A model generated the notes under the pieces. It did not search any database and was not told the DNA's origin. It saw only the letters and a list, made by a program, of their open reading frames with translations. The translations under genes were made by a program, and so were the position numbers. From contig NZ_FQXC01000009.1 of assembly GCF_900129875.1 (NCBI RefSeq), positions 1-64,000 of the forward strand: a stretch of 64,000 nt of DNA. The letters are read 5' to 3'. Of the stretch, positions 44,134 to 54,404 are shown piece after piece (positions within the stretch are counted from its first letter, which is position 1; each line of letters starts with the position of its first letter). Origin of the DNA: Marivita hallyeonensis (GTDB lineage Bacteria; Pseudomonadota; Alphaproteobacteria; Rhodobacterales; Rhodobacteraceae).

Positions 44134-45084
44134 CTAGGCGGAATGCCAGTCGAAGAATCCGGGGCCTGCGCGGTCCAGCAAGGTGCGCGCGAGCGCTTTT
44201 CCCATGTCCGCGCCGTCGGAAATCGGTCCGCTGACCTCATCGGCATGGGACGCGGACCCGTCCGGTCGCAACACCTCTCCGCGCAGGCGGAGTGTGTCTC
44301 CGTCCAGTTCCGCCAATCCGGCGATGGGTGTTTCGCAGGAGCCATCAAGTTCGGCGAGGAAAGCGCGTTCGGCAGCCAGCCGGTGTCCGGTCTCGGTGTG
44401 GTGGATCGCGGCAAGCATTTCGGCGGCGCGGTTGTCGTCGGCACGCCGTTCGATCCCGATCGCCCCTTGCGCCACGGCGGGGAGCATATCGTTCGTCTCA
44501 ATGGCGGTTTTCGGCACCTCGTCCATCTTGAGGCGGTTGAGCCCGGCCATGGCAAGGAAGGTGCAGGAGGCGACACCGTCGGAGAGCTTCTTGAGGCGTG
44601 TCTGCAGGTTGCCGCGAAACTCGACCACGTTCAGGTCCGGACGCCGGTTCAGAAGCTGCGCGCGGCGACGCAAGGATGAGGTACCGACAATCGCGGCCTC
44701 GGGGAGTTGCGCGATGCCCGTGAGTTCTGGCGAGATGAACGCGTCGCGCACGTCCTCGCGCGGCAGGTAGGTGTCGAGCAACAACCCGTCGGGTTGCAGC
44801 ACCGGCATATCCTTCATCGAGTGCACTGCGATGTCGATCTTGCCTGACAGCATGTCCTCTTCGATTTCGCGGGTGAAAAGGCCCTTGCCGCCGATCTCCT
44901 TGAGCGGGCGGTCGATGATCCTGTCGCCGGTGGTCTTGATGACGACGATGGTAAATGCCTCAAATGGCAGATCAAATGCGAGCGCCAACCGCTCGCGGGT
45001 TTCGTTCGCCTGGGCCAGTGCCAGCGGAGAACCGCGTGTGCCGATGTTCAGGGGTTTGTCGGGTGTGGGCAAGTCAATCGTCAT
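44134..45084 (-). CDS. hemC: Porphobilinogen deaminase (hydroxymethylbilane synthase)
   Basis: 316 residues from ATG 45084 (MTIDLPTPDKPLNIGTRGSPLALAQ). The dipyrromethane-cofactor Cys is in the conserved ELDGSCETPIAG, and the RxxR region near SSLRRRAQLL is intact. It joins four porphobilinogens on the heme path. The frame continues upstream to 45294 without family support. Divergent from hemE, 100 bp apart. Confidence 0.97.
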   Translation of the reverse strand: MTIDLPTPDKPLNIGTRGSPLALAQANETRERLALAFDLPFEAFTIVVIKTTGDRIIDRPLKEIGGKGLFTREIEEDMLSGKIDIAVHSMKDMPVLQPDGLLLDTYLPREDVRDAFISPELTGIAQLPEAAIVGTSSLRRRAQLLNRRPDLNVVEFRGNLQTRLKKLSDGVASCTFLAMAGLNRLKMDEVPKTAIETNDMLPAVAQGAIGIERRADDNRAAEMLAAIHHTETGHRLAAERAFLAELDGSCETPIAGLAELDGDTLRLRGEVLRPDGSASHADEVSGPISDGADMGKALARTLLDRAGPGFFDWHSA

Positions 45085-45184
45085 GTGTGGATCTTTAGGC
45101 GTGTAAACTTCGACTGACAACCATGCTTGTCTTGACATATTGCCGCCAAGGGTTGATCCGAAGGCAAGAACACAAGGAACGACT

Positions 45185-46219
45185 ATGGCCGAGACCAAGA
45201 CCATCCTGCGCGCACTGGCAGGTGAGACCCTCCCGACACCCCCGATCTGGATGATGCGACAGGCCGGCAGGTACCTGCCAGAATACCGCGCCACGCGGGC
45301 GCAGGCCGGGGATTTTCTATCCTTGTGTTACAATTCCGAACTTGCCGCCGAGGTCACGTTGCAGCCGATCCGCCGCTACGGATTCGATGCGGCGATTCTG
45401 TTTGCCGATATTCTGCTGCTGCCTCAGGCGTTGGGTGCGGATCTCTGGTTCGTGACCGGTGAAGGCCCGCGTTTGTCCACGATCACGACGCAGGTTGAGT
45501 TTGACAAGCTCGGATCCGGCGAGATGATCCACGACACCCTCAACCCGATATACGAAACGGTGCGCATCCTGCGGCGGGAGTTGCCCGAAGAAACGACGCT
45601 GATTGGCTTTGCCGGCGCGCCGTGGACGGTGGCAACCTATATGATCGCGGGCCGGGGCACGCCGGATCAGGGTCCGGCGCATGCGCTGAAAGACGAAAAC
45701 CGCGCACTTTTCGAGGCGATCATCGAGCGGCTCACCGAGAGCACCATCGACTACCTGTCGGCGCAGATCGACGCCGGTGCAGAGGTCGTGAAGATTTTCG
45801 ACAGCTGGGCGGGGTCTCTCAAGGGAGACGATTTCGACCGCTATGCCAAGTATCCGGCCAAGGTCATCACCGAAGAGATCAAGCGCCGTCATCCGGGTAT
45901 TCCGGTGATTGCCTTCCCGCGTCAGGCGGGGGACGGGTATATCGGCTTCCACGCCGCGACCGGCGCGGATTGTGTGGCTGTCGACGACAGCGTGACGCCC
46001 GAATGGGTGGCAGAGCATGTTCAGCCGGGCGGCTGCGTGCAGGGCAATCTGGCGTCAAAACACATGGTGACGGGCGGCCAGGCTTTGGTTGATGAGACCC
46101 GCCACGTGGTCGAAGCGCTGAAAAACGGGCCGCATATCTTCAACCTTGGTCATGGCATCACGCCAGACGCCGATCCTGAAAACGTCCAGCTCATGATCGA
46201 CACCGTCCGCGGAGGCTAG
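45185..46219 (+). CDS. hemE: Uroporphyrinogen decarboxylase
   Basis: 344 residues from ATG 45185, after AAGGAACGACT. The signature [17 protein letters not shown] is near the start, with [18 protein letters not shown] and the C-terminal [15 protein letters not shown]. It decarboxylates uroporphyrinogen III. A TTGACA box at 45132-45137 may belong to its promoter. The last 4 nt overlap the convergent DMT gene. Confidence 0.98.
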   Translation: MAETKTILRALAGETLPTPPIWMMRQAGRYLPEYRATRAQAGDFLSLCYNSELAAEVTLQPIRRYGFDAAILFADILLLPQALGADLWFVTGEGPRLSTITTQVEFDKLGSGEMIHDTLNPIYETVRILRRELPEETTLIGFAGAPWTVATYMIAGRGTPDQGPAHALKDENRALFEAIIERLTESTIDYLSAQIDAGAEVVKIFDSWAGSLKGDDFDRYAKYPAKVITEEIKRRHPGIPVIAFPRQAGDGYIGFHAATGADCVAVDDSVTPEWVAEHVQPGGCVQGNLASKHMVTGGQALVDETRHVVEALKNGPHIFNLGHGITPDADPENVQLMIDTVRGG

Positions 46220-47166
46220 ACCCGCTTTTTGAGCTGTCGCTCTCGCAGGAACACGAACAGACCGGCGCTCAGGATCAGTGTGCATCCGGCCCAGACGCTG
46301 GGTGTCGGCCATTCGGCAAAGACGAGCCACCCCCAGAAGAAGGCAAGCGGCAGGCCGATATATTCGAACGGAGCGACGGTGGCCGACGGCGCGATGCGAT
46401 AGGCCGCGTTCAGGCAGTAGGCCATCGTTGCGTTCAGCACACCCATCGCCGCGAATGTCGCCCAGTCGCTGCGTGCGGGCCATTCCCAGGCGCGTAGCAG
46501 AAAGTGCAGGCTCGGGCTGTCCGGTCCGGGGTCGAAACGACCGTCGCCGACACTCAGGAAAAACAGGGCAGATACCCCGATAAAGGCCAGTTGGTTGTAG
46601 ATCGCCATGGCGGAGGCTTTGCTGGTCAGCCCCAGCGCGCGGGTCATGGTCGCCATACCCGCGTAGAGCGTGGCCGCCACGACCGGCAGCACCAGTACCC
46701 AGCGCGAGGTGAGTTCCACATCCAGTGCGCTGGGGTCCTGCATGATCGCCACGCCGACAAAGCCCGCGACAATGGCACCGCCGCGCAGCGGGCCGACACG
46801 TTCGCCAAGGAACAGAGCCGAGAAAAGCGTCAGCAGCAGAGGCCCGACGTAGAACAGAGCCGTCGTCAGACCAAGCGGTAAGACGGCCAGAGAGGCAAAG
46901 AAGGTGAGGTTCGCGCCCACCAGCATCAGACCCTTCACCGCGTGCAGGACGGGCTGATGGGTGCGCAGCAGGCTGAAACCGCCCTCGATCCGCAGGATCA
47001 CGAAGCTGATGCAGATGGCGAGTGATGTGCGCGAAAACACGATGAGGTGCAGGGCGTAATCGTCGGAAAGCACCTTGATCAGCAGATCGTTGATCGAGAT
47101 GGCGACCATCCCGATGCAGAGAAACAGAATGCCCAGACCGGGCCGGTTTTCGCGCTGCGCTGCCAT
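46216..47166 (-). CDS. EamA/DMT-family transporter
   Basis: 316 residues with ten predicted membrane segments and two EamA repeats. The motif [21 protein letters not shown] in the second repeat is typical, and the first carries [13 protein letters not shown]. Substrate unknown; DMT carriers export metabolites or drugs. It ends 4 nt inside hemE, tail to tail. No partner gene. Confidence 0.92.
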   Translation of the reverse strand: MAAQRENRPGLGILFLCIGMVAISINDLLIKVLSDDYALHLIVFSRTSLAICISFVILRIEGGFSLLRTHQPVLHAVKGLMLVGANLTFFASLAVLPLGLTTALFYVGPLLLTLFSALFLGERVGPLRGGAIVAGFVGVAIMQDPSALDVELTSRWVLVLPVVAATLYAGMATMTRALGLTSKASAMAIYNQLAFIGVSALFFLSVGDGRFDPGPDSPSLHFLLRAWEWPARSDWATFAAMGVLNATMAYCLNAAYRIAPSATVAPFEYIGLPLAFFWGWLVFAEWPTPSVWAGCTLILSAGLFVFLRERQLKKRV

Positions 47167-47309
47167 CCTTTCCGGCTAGCGGTTTCGGACGCCGTCGTCA
47201 CGGTTGAAAGCGACATGCACAGGCAGGACCGGATCCGCGCACAGCTTTGGCCGTTGCGTTCGGGTCGAACGCCGCTAGGTTGCCGGGTCTCGAACGGTGG
47301 AGATGTTTC

Positions 47310-48245
47310 ATGGCGGCGATGGTTCAGATCAGCGATGTGAAGAAGGTCTATGGCGACGGCTTCGAAGCGCTCAAGGGCGTGTCCCTCGACATCGAGGATG
47401 GCGAGATCCTTGCGCTGCTCGGCCCCAATGGCGCGGGCAAGACCACGCTGATTTCCACGATCTGCGGGATCACCCAGCAAAGCGCGGGGACGATCCTTGT
47501 CGGCGGGCACGACAATGTGCGCGACTATCGCCGGGCACGTGAGCTGGTGGGTCTCGTACCGCAGGAGATCAACCTCGAACCGTTCGAGCGGGTGATGAAT
47601 ACGGTCAAATTTTCGCGGGGGTTGTTTGGCAAGCCGCGCAACGATGCATTCATCGAAAAGATCCTCCGCCAGCTGTCGCTTTGGGACAAGCGGGACAACC
47701 GGATCATGGAGCTGTCGGGCGGCATGAAACGGCGGGTGCTGATCGCGAAGGCGCTGTCGCACGAACCGCGGGTTCTGTTTCTGGATGAACCGACCGCCGG
47801 TGTCGATGTCGAGCTGCGCCGCGACATGTGGGAGATCGTGGCCGGGCTGAAACGCGATGGTGTCACCATCATCCTGACCACGCATTACATCGAAGAGGCC
47901 GAGGCCATCGCCGACCGGGTCGGCGTCATCAACAAGGGCGAGATCCTGTTGGTCGAGGCCAAGGAAGACCTGATGACGCGGCTGGGGCAGAAAGAACTGC
48001 GGATCGAATTGCAGGAGCCGGTGGCGACACTGCCGGAGGTGTTGCAGGACCGCGGATTGCGGATCGACGAAGACGGTCGCGTGTTGATCTACACTTACGA
48101 CACGGGGCAGGACCGGACGGGAATCGCGTCGCTGATCCGGGAGGTCACCGAGGCCGGTCTAGTGCTGCGCGACCTGCAGACGACGCAGAATTCGCTTGAA
48201 GACATCTTTGTGGGTCTGGTGAACAATCAGGAGGACGCGGCATGA
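47310..48245 (+). CDS. ABC-2 exporter ATP-binding protein
   Basis: 311 residues from ATG 47310 ([15 protein letters not shown]); in-frame codons from 47247 lack family match. Walker [10 protein letters not shown], signature ELSGGMKRR, Walker [12 protein letters not shown] and a long C-terminal extension of the NodI/CcmA type. It energises export with the adjacent permease (4-nt overlap). The cargo is not evident. Confidence 0.93.
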   Translation: MAAMVQISDVKKVYGDGFEALKGVSLDIEDGEILALLGPNGAGKTTLISTICGITQQSAGTILVGGHDNVRDYRRARELVGLVPQEINLEPFERVMNTVKFSRGLFGKPRNDAFIEKILRQLSLWDKRDNRIMELSGGMKRRVLIAKALSHEPRVLFLDEPTAGVDVELRRDMWEIVAGLKRDGVTIILTTHYIEEAEAIADRVGVINKGEILLVEAKEDLMTRLGQKELRIELQEPVATLPEVLQDRGLRIDEDGRVLIYTYDTGQDRTGIASLIREVTEAGLVLRDLQTTQNSLEDIFVGLVNNQEDAA

Positions 48246-49003
48246 ACTGGCAGGCGATCCGGGCAATCTATGTCTTCGAGATGGCGCGATTCTTCCGCAC
48301 GTTATTGCAGAGCTTCGTGTCGCCGGTAATCTCGACCTCGCTCTATTTCGTGGTCTTCGGCGCGGCGATTGGCTCTCGGATCGATCAGGTGGAGGGGGTA
48401 TCCTATGGCGCGTTTATCGTGCCGGGGTTGATTATGTTGTCGGTGATGACGCAGGCCATCTCGAATGCGTCGTTCGGCATTTATTTCCCCAAGTTCATCG
48501 GCACGATTTACGAATTGCTGTCGGCACCGATCAATTTCCTCGAAATCGTCATGGGCTATGTCGGCGCGGCGGCGACGAAAGCGCTGTTCATCGGCGTGGT
48601 GATCCTTGGCACCTCTGCGCTGTTTGTGGACCTCACGATCCAGAATCCACTGGCGATGCTGGCCTTTCTGGTGCTGACCTGCCTGAGCTTTTCGCTCTTC
48701 GGGTTCATCATCGGTATCTGGGCCGGGAATTTCGAGCAGTTGCAGCTGATCCCGCTGCTGGTCATCACGCCCTTGGTCTTCCTTGGCGGATCGTTCTATT
48801 CGATCTCGATGCTGCCGCCGGTGTGGCAGACGATCTCGTTTTTCAACCCGGTGGTCTACCTCGTGTCGGGCTTCCGCTGGTCGTTCTTTGGTCTGGCGGA
48901 TGTGCCGATCGGTCTATCGTTGCTGGCGATCCTCGCTTTCACGCTGCTGTGCCTCGGGACGATCTGGTGGATTTTCAAGACAGGATGGCGGATCCGTCAG
49001 TAA
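48242..49003 (+). CDS. ABC-2 type exporter permease
   Basis: 253 residues with six membrane segments in the NodJ/ABC-2 pattern ([54 protein letters not shown]). It forms the export channel with the upstream ATPase, to which it is coupled by a 4-nt overlap. Start ATG 48242. Confidence 0.92.
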   Translation: MNWQAIRAIYVFEMARFFRTLLQSFVSPVISTSLYFVVFGAAIGSRIDQVEGVSYGAFIVPGLIMLSVMTQAISNASFGIYFPKFIGTIYELLSAPINFLEIVMGYVGAAATKALFIGVVILGTSALFVDLTIQNPLAMLAFLVLTCLSFSLFGFIIGIWAGNFEQLQLIPLLVITPLVFLGGSFYSISMLPPVWQTISFFNPVVYLVSGFRWSFFGLADVPIGLSLLAILAFTLLCLGTIWWIFKTGWRIRQ

Positions 49004-49008
49004 GCCGA

Positions 49009-49338
49009 TCAGAAGCTGACCAGCGCCGCGCCGAAGATCACGAAGCCGCCGCCGACGAGTTCCCGGGCGGACAGGGGCTCGCCGACGAGGTATGTGGCGG
49101 CGAGGACGAGGATGCTTTCGGTGGCGATGATGGCCACGTAGGCGAGGCCAAGAGAGACCTGTCGCAGCAGCAGGATCTCGGCGGTGGCGACGCCGGTGAG
49201 GACGATGGCAATCGCCCCGATCACAAAGATCGTTGCATCGTCCGAGGCCATTTTCATGAGAAGTGTGGCAAGCGCGTAGCCGACACCGGCTGTGATCGCC
49301 AAAAGGGATTTGTTGGAAAGTACGTCCAAAACATGCAT
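49009..49338 (-). CDS. Small four-helix membrane protein (SMR/DMT-like)
   Basis: 109 residues from ATG 49338; an earlier in-frame start at 49395 is less likely. Four hydrophobic helices fill the protein, with the charged pair GEPLSARELVGGGFVIFG near the end as in SMR/EamA half-transporters. Such proteins work as dimers in drug or metabolite export. Convergent with the ABC exporter, only 5 nt from its stop. Confidence 0.75.
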   Translation of the reverse strand: MHVLDVLSNKSLLAITAGVGYALATLLMKMASDDATIFVIGAIAIVLTGVATAEILLLRQVSLGLAYVAIIATESILVLAATYLVGEPLSARELVGGGFVIFGAALVSF

Positions 49339-49464
49339 ATGAGTCACCGCTGAATGAGTGCGATTTGGTTTTCGAAATATCAGCAAACTTACCATAAAAC
49401 CGGCGCGGGGCAGAGGCTGGTATACCTGACCTCGGCGGATTGCCGCCGTACGGTGCCCTTGGCT

Positions 49465-50526
49465 CTAGACCGCTGCGGGCTGTCCCCGACCTCCCATGAC
49501 CCAGTCCATGGTCATGCCGCCGATCCACATGCAGAACAGGGCGAGCCACGCGGTGCCGGCAAAAATCGACCCGCCGGTCACGCCTGCGCCGATGGCACAG
49601 CCTCCGGCCAGCATACCGCCAAACCCCATGAGCGCTGCACCGATCATGGCGTTGCGCATCGGAGTGGGGCCTTCGAAGCCCTGAAACTTGAGCTCACCTG
49701 CAACGAACGCGGCGAGGAAGGATCCGACGACGACCCCCGGTACGAGGCCGATGTCGAATTCGAGGATCGACGAACGGTCAAGGAAAAACATCAGGGTGTT
49801 CGCCGAGGGGCCGGTGAAGGTCGCGCTTTCGATCTGCACAGGGTCGAAAGCGACCTGGCTCAACGCGTAGGTCAGCGCCCAGCCAAGCGCGACGGCAAAG
49901 CCCACGCCGGACGCGAAGACCAGACGGGAAAACCCGATCCGGTTGCGTCGGGACAACTCCAGCGCCAGAAGCGCCGTGGCGAGGCCGAAGACCAGCCCGC
50001 TGCCATCGGGCAGGCGCAGAGTGGTGAGGAGCTCCATGTTGCGTCCGCCTTCGGTGATCCACATCGCGGCGAGGCTGTCGCGGATCGGGGCAAGCCATCC
50101 GGTCAGAGACATCTGCGCAACAACGGCGAAGATAAGGCCCGAGACGACAGAGCGGAGGTTGCCGGTCGCCGCCAGAACCAGAAGCCGCCCGGAACAGCCG
50201 CGTGCCAGCACCATGCCCGCGCCGAACGTCAGCCCGCCGATGATCGCGCCGGACCAGCTTCCCGGAACGGCCATCATTCTGGCCTCTGACGTGTCGATCA
50301 GGCCGAACATCTGTGCCGCCTGAACCCAGACCACCGCTGTGGAGAAGGTCAAAAGCCATACCGCGACCTTGTCTTCCATACGTCCGCGCGCGAACTCGAC
50401 GGCGGCAGCGCGGAGGCAGAAGCGCGAGCGCTGGGCGGCGATGCCGAAGACGATGCCGGTCAGCAGCCCGAATAGTGCGGCAGTCGGCGCTTCGCCGATG
50501 CGGTCAACCAATGCGATCAGGTCCAT
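49465..50526 (-). CDS. YeeE/YedE-family sulfur transporter
   Basis: 353 residues, a full-length (fused two-half) YeeE/YedE protein with about nine or ten membrane segments. The Cys motifs thought to relay thiosulfate or selenium/sulfur are RSRFCLRA, ARGCSGR and AGGCAIGAG. No TusA/YeeD partner follows. The promoter would be in the 119-bp spacer shared with the divergent MFS gene. Confidence 0.9.
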   Translation of the reverse strand: MDLIALVDRIGEAPTAALFGLLTGIVFGIAAQRSRFCLRAAAVEFARGRMEDKVAVWLLTFSTAVVWVQAAQMFGLIDTSEARMMAVPGSWSGAIIGGLTFGAGMVLARGCSGRLLVLAATGNLRSVVSGLIFAVVAQMSLTGWLAPIRDSLAAMWITEGGRNMELLTTLRLPDGSGLVFGLATALLALELSRRNRIGFSRLVFASGVGFAVALGWALTYALSQVAFDPVQIESATFTGPSANTLMFFLDRSSILEFDIGLVPGVVVGSFLAAFVAGELKFQGFEGPTPMRNAMIGAALMGFGGMLAGGCAIGAGVTGGSIFAGTAWLALFCMWIGGMTMDWVMGGRGQPAAV

Positions 50527-50645
50527 ATGGCGCCTCCGTCATGCCGCGTGTTGCATGCGCGAGGTGGAATATGTGCGCCTTGATGTGGATCAGAAACCGC
50601 GGCTTTTCCCTCGCCAAGGGTGACAAGCAGGCGTAAAGGACACCC

Positions 50646-51878
50646 ATGCGGCGCATCGTACCCCTTGGTGAAGCCCGGCACTTGCCGATCTGGCGGCGGC
50701 CCGTGACGCTTCTGTTTCTGATGGCGATTGCCATGCCGCTGAGCTTTGCGACGTGGTCGGCGCTTCTGAACAATTTCGTCATCGAGGTGGCGCAGTTCGA
50801 TGGTGCCGACATCGGTTGGCTGCATACCGTGCGGGAAATCCCGGGCTTTCTGGCCATCGGGGTGATCGTGGTCATCCTTTTCATCCGGGAACAGACGCTG
50901 GCGATGATCTCATTGACGATGCTGGGAGTTGCGACGGCGCTGACGGCTTTCTTTCCGACGATGGGCGGGATCCTTTTCATCACGCTCATCAGTTCAATCG
51001 GGTTCCACTATTACGAGACGGTGAACCAGTCACTGCAGCTGCAATGGCTGCCGAAAGACCGCGCGCCGCAGGTGCTTGGCCTACTGTTGTCGGCGGCGTC
51101 AGCGGCAACGTTGGTGGCCTATGGCGTGATCGTGGTGACGTGGCGCGCCTATGATCTGAGCTATCACAGTGTCTACATGGTGTCGGGCGCGCTCACGATT
51201 GTCATCGTGATCTACTGCGTCATCGCCATGCCGCAGTTTGAATCGCCAAACCCGCAGACCAAGAAATTCATCCTGCGGAAACGCTACTGGCTCTACTACG
51301 CGCTGCAGTTCATGTCGGGCGCGCGACGGCAAATCTTCGTTGTTTTCGCGGCCTTCATGATGGTGGAACGGTTCGGGCTGGACGTGGATCAGATCACAAA
51401 GCTGATGCTTGTGACGCTTTTAGCCAACATGATCCTTGCGCCGGTGTTGGGGCAGGTTGTGCACCGTTACGGCGAACGCAACGCGATGGTGTTCGAGTAT
51501 ATCGGCCTGATCCTTGTCTTCGTCGCCTATGGCGGGATCTACTGGTTCGGCTGGGGCGTGGTGCTGGCGGCGGTGCTTTACGTGCTGAACAATATCTTCT
51601 TCGCGTTGGCGCTGGCATTGAAGACCTACTTCCAGAAGATCGCCGATCCCGGCGACATTGCCCCGACCGCAGCGGTCGCGTTTACGATCAACCATATCGC
51701 GGCGGTGTTTCTGCCTGCGCTCCTTGGCTATTTGTGGCTTGTCTCGCCGGGCGCGGTGTTTGGATTGGCGGCGGGAATGGCGATGGTGTCGCTCATGCTG
51801 GCGCTGATGATCCCGCGCCACCCCGAACCCGGCAACGAGACCGTGTTTTCGCGATACGTGGCAGCGCCGGCGGAGTAA
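50646..51878 (+). CDS. MFS transporter
   Basis: 410 residues, 12 predicted membrane helices. The N-half carries VREIPGFLAIGVIVVILF and the C-half LNNIFFALALALKTYFQKIADPGDIAPT. An MFS carrier with an unusual charged region between halves (QTKKFILRKRYWLYYALQ). Substrate unknown. It begins 119 bp from the divergent YeeE gene. Confidence 0.9.
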   Translation: MRRIVPLGEARHLPIWRRPVTLLFLMAIAMPLSFATWSALLNNFVIEVAQFDGADIGWLHTVREIPGFLAIGVIVVILFIREQTLAMISLTMLGVATALTAFFPTMGGILFITLISSIGFHYYETVNQSLQLQWLPKDRAPQVLGLLLSAASAATLVAYGVIVVTWRAYDLSYHSVYMVSGALTIVIVIYCVIAMPQFESPNPQTKKFILRKRYWLYYALQFMSGARRQIFVVFAAFMMVERFGLDVDQITKLMLVTLLANMILAPVLGQVVHRYGERNAMVFEYIGLILVFVAYGGIYWFGWGVVLAAVLYVLNNIFFALALALKTYFQKIADPGDIAPTAAVAFTINHIAAVFLPALLGYLWLVSPGAVFGLAAGMAMVSLMLALMIPRHPEPGNETVFSRYVAAPAE

Positions 51879-51944
51879 GCTTGCGAGACAGGGGGCTTCG
51901 TGGCAAGGGACGCCAGAGTTCCCTGACCCCGAAAGCGCCCTCCC

Positions 51945-52820
51945 ATGACCACCTATACTGCCTTCACGACCCTGTCGGACAAATCCTCCGCCGAAGCGCT
52001 GGGCGAGGCTTTGGAGGATCTGGAAGATACCCCCTACGGCGTCGGTGTCTTCGAAATCGAGGACGGATCGGGCATGTGGGAAGTCGGCGCCTATTTCATG
52101 GACCCGCCGGATGACGTCGCGCTCGCGCTTTTGTCCGCGGCGCATCGCGCGGGCGACTTCGTTGTCTCCGAAGTGCCCGAAACCGATTGGGTCGCAAAGG
52201 TCCGGCGCGAACTGGTCCCGGTCCACGCTGGTAGGTTCTACGTCTATGGCAGCCACGATGCGGACACGGTGCCCGACAACGCAGAGCCGCTCTTGATCGA
52301 AGCGGCGATGGCGTTCGGGACGGGGCACCACGGTACGACACAGGGCTGTTTACGTGCCCTGGATCGGTTGATCGAGGCAGGCGTGACCTGTCACAACGTG
52401 GCCGATATCGGCTGCGGGACGGCCGTTCTTGCCATGGCGGCCGCGCGGGTCTGGCCCGAGACGGTGCTGGCAAGCGATATGGATCAGGTCGCCGTTGAGG
52501 TGGCAGAGGCCAATGTCACCGCGAACGGATTATCCGGTCGGGTCGATTGCCTTGAGGCGATGGGCTTCGATCATCCGCGCCTGCATGACGCTGCGCCGTT
52601 TGATCTTGTCTTTGCCAACATCCTGAAACAGCCCCTCATCGATCTTGCCCCGGATATGGCACAGCATCTTGCGCCGGGGGGATTCGCGATACTGTCCGGC
52701 ATCCTGAACGAACAAGGCGACGATGTGGCAGAGGTTTATGCACAAAACGGCATCAATACCTGGCATCGTGAAGAGATTGGTGACTGGACGACGATAACGC
52801 TTCAAAAAGCGCCCTCTTAA
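51945..52820 (+). CDS. prmA: Ribosomal protein L11 methyltransferase
   Basis: 291 residues. An N-terminal L11-recognition domain is followed by a SAM-binding domain with the PrmA hallmarks AFGTGHHGTT, VADIGCGTAVLAMAA and FANILKQPLIDLAP. It trimethylates L11. No link to the ribosomal block is seen. The TAA is followed by a 130-bp spacer with a small palindrome (CCGAAAAATCGG). Confidence 0.96.
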   Translation: MTTYTAFTTLSDKSSAEALGEALEDLEDTPYGVGVFEIEDGSGMWEVGAYFMDPPDDVALALLSAAHRAGDFVVSEVPETDWVAKVRRELVPVHAGRFYVYGSHDADTVPDNAEPLLIEAAMAFGTGHHGTTQGCLRALDRLIEAGVTCHNVADIGCGTAVLAMAAARVWPETVLASDMDQVAVEVAEANVTANGLSGRVDCLEAMGFDHPRLHDAAPFDLVFANILKQPLIDLAPDMAQHLAPGGFAILSGILNEQGDDVAEVYAQNGINTWHREEIGDWTTITLQKAPS

Positions 52821-52954
52821 ATCTGCCGCAATTGCCCGAAAAATCGGGTTTTCGCCGTAATTGGGGTCAAATCGCCATGTTTGCCCCATTCTCGCCACAT
52901 TCTGAGCCTAACTGTGTCACATCCGGTGGGGGCCGGAAATCAAGGCTGCTGATC

Positions 52955-53302
52955 ATGTCACGCAATCAGGAAATGTTCGATGAACGGTACCGCAAGGTAC
53001 TTGCCCGTCATCGCCAATTGTCGCGCGGATACGCAACGAAGCTCTCCAAAAACGGTCTCGTCACGCATTACCCGATCGGGCATGTGCGCGATGTGTTGTC
53101 ATTTTCCGTTTTGCTTTGGCCCTTGGGTATTCTGTTTTTCCTTAAGGCCTGCATCGTGACGATCTTCGGTGAAGAAGCTTATCGCGAACAGGTGTCGATC
53201 CTGGCAGAGGGAACCATGGGAGAACAGATCGGGGCGTTCTTTTTGCACATGGACCCGATCACGGGAATCCTGGCTCAGATTCTGGGGCTGATCATCAACT
53301 GA
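52955..53302 (+). CDS. Small membrane protein, unknown
   Basis: 115 residues from ATG 52955; a longer frame from 52832 has no better start. Basic N-terminus (~50 residues) then one clear membrane segment (DVLSFSVLLWPLGILFFLKACIV) and a weaker hydrophobic end. No family recognised. A strong terminator follows at 53337. Confidence 0.6.
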   Translation: MSRNQEMFDERYRKVLARHRQLSRGYATKLSKNGLVTHYPIGHVRDVLSFSVLLWPLGILFFLKACIVTIFGEEAYREQVSILAEGTMGEQIGAFFLHMDPITGILAQILGLIIN

Positions 53303-53336
53303 TCGCCCGTATTTACGGATGTGTTGCGCGCACCAA

Positions 53337-53374
53337 AAATGCCGTGTCAGGGGACTGACACGGCATTTTTTTTG
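53337..53374. terminator. Bidirectional terminator
   Basis: AAAATGCCGTGTCAG / CTGACACGGCATTTTTTTT with a GGGA loop. A-rich and T-rich flanks on both sides let it end both the small membrane protein gene (+) and the DUF1127 gene (-). Confidence 0.92.
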
Positions 53375-53405
53375 ATTTCATTCCGGGGCCAGAGCCCGGA
53401 TCGAC

Positions 53406-53597
53406 TTAGAACGAGTCGACGTCGGCGCGGGTCAGGCCAATATCGTCAAGCTCATGATCGCTCAGCGCGCGCAGCGCGTTGCGTGTGAGGCGGGCATCGT
53501 TCCATGCGGAGAAGTTGGCAAAGAGCGAAGCAAGTGTTGCGCTGAAACCTTTGTGGCCAGCGGCGTATGTGGGGCGGGTGGTGTCGAATGCAGCCAT
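53406..53597 (-). CDS. DUF1127 small protein
   Basis: 63 residues. The C-terminal DUF1127 box RLTRNALRALSDHELDDIGLTRADV covers residues ~36-60. Small DUF1127 proteins of Rhodobacter (e.g. CcaF1) bind RNA and affect stress sRNA processing. AAGGAAAACGGTC precedes the ATG. It is a single-gene unit between its own promoter and the 53337-53374 terminator. Confidence 0.93.
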   Translation of the reverse strand: MAAFDTTRPTYAAGHKGFSATLASLFANFSAWNDARLTRNALRALSDHELDDIGLTRADVDSF

Positions 53598-53644
53598 GAC
53601 CGTTTTCCTTTAAGTGCGCGTGTTGCGGTGTTTCATCTGGCGGG

Positions 53645-53673
53645 CAGATAGGTGCCTAATTCGACTGCAACAA
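53645..53673 (-). promoter_or_regulatory. Candidate promoter of the DUF1127 gene
   Basis: Minus strand: TTGTTG (53673-53668), 17-bp spacer, TATCTG (53650-53645), about 48 bp before the start. The rest of the 318-bp spacer to ruvC (53598-53915) is AT-rich and holds no gene; a weak TTGGCG-N18-TAGCCG (53856-53885) might serve ruvC. Confidence 0.4.
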
Positions 53674-53915
53674 TGGTGATTTTTGCATAGGATTTATGCG
53701 CTTTGTGCATGGCTCGAACAGCATAGTAAGTGGTTGAAAAAAGACGCAGAAATACGACGCGCCGCGTGTCTCTTTTGACCGATATGACGTCTAAGCGACA
53801 TCGGGCATGACGGATTTGGACGGTGTCCCGACTGCGCGTCATTTATATTGATTGCTTGGCGTTTGTTCGCGTTTCGTGCTAGCCGTGCTGAAAAAGCAAC
53901 AAAGGCGCGAGCAGC

Positions 53916-54404
53916 ATGCGTGTTTTGGGGATTGATCCGGGGTTGCGGTTCCTTGGTTGGGGCGTGATCGAGGCCGAGGGCAGCCGTTTGCGTCATGTGG
54001 CAAATGGCGTGTGCCTGTCCGGCACCGGAGAACTTGCCTCCAGACTTCTGGCGCTCCATCAGGCCCTCACGGACGTGTTCGCGCGGTTTCAGCCGCATAC
54101 GGTCGCCATCGAGAAGACTTTCGTGAACAAGGACGCAGTCGGAACGCTCAAGCTTGGGCAGGCGCGCGGTGTGGCTCTTCTGGTGCCCGCACAGTTCGGA
54201 CTGGAGATCGGGGAGTATTCACCCAACTCCGTGAAAAAAACCGTGGTCGGTGTGGGTCACGCCGACAAACGACAAGTCGAGCACATGGTAAAGATGCAGC
54301 TGCCCGGCGCTGAAATCCACGGCTCGGACGCGGCAGACGCCCTGGCGATCGCGATCTGTCACGCGCATCATATGACCGGCCCGGGCATGAGGATGCGCGC
54401 ATGA
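53916..54404 (+). CDS. ruvC: Holliday junction resolvase RuvC
   Basis: 162 residues. Catalytic acids are Asp7 (GIDPG), Glu in AIEKTF (~66), and the Asp pair in [15 protein letters not shown]. It cuts Holliday junctions. Start ATG 53916 (MRVLGIDPG). It overlaps ruvA by 4 nt. Confidence 0.97.
   Translation: MRVLGIDPGLRFLGWGVIEAEGSRLRHVANGVCLSGTGELASRLLALHQALTDVFARFQPHTVAIEKTFVNKDAVGTLKLGQARGVALLVPAQFGLEIGEYSPNSVKKTVVGVGHADKRQVEHMVKMQLPGAEIHGSDAADALAIAICHAHHMTGPGMRMRA

Noticed and set aside
45120-45184. A hemC/hemE regulatory site around TTGACA
   Set aside because: The -35-like box is good but no -10 at 16-18 bp is convincing, and no known heme-regulator dyad was recognised, so it is mentioned only in the hemE entry.
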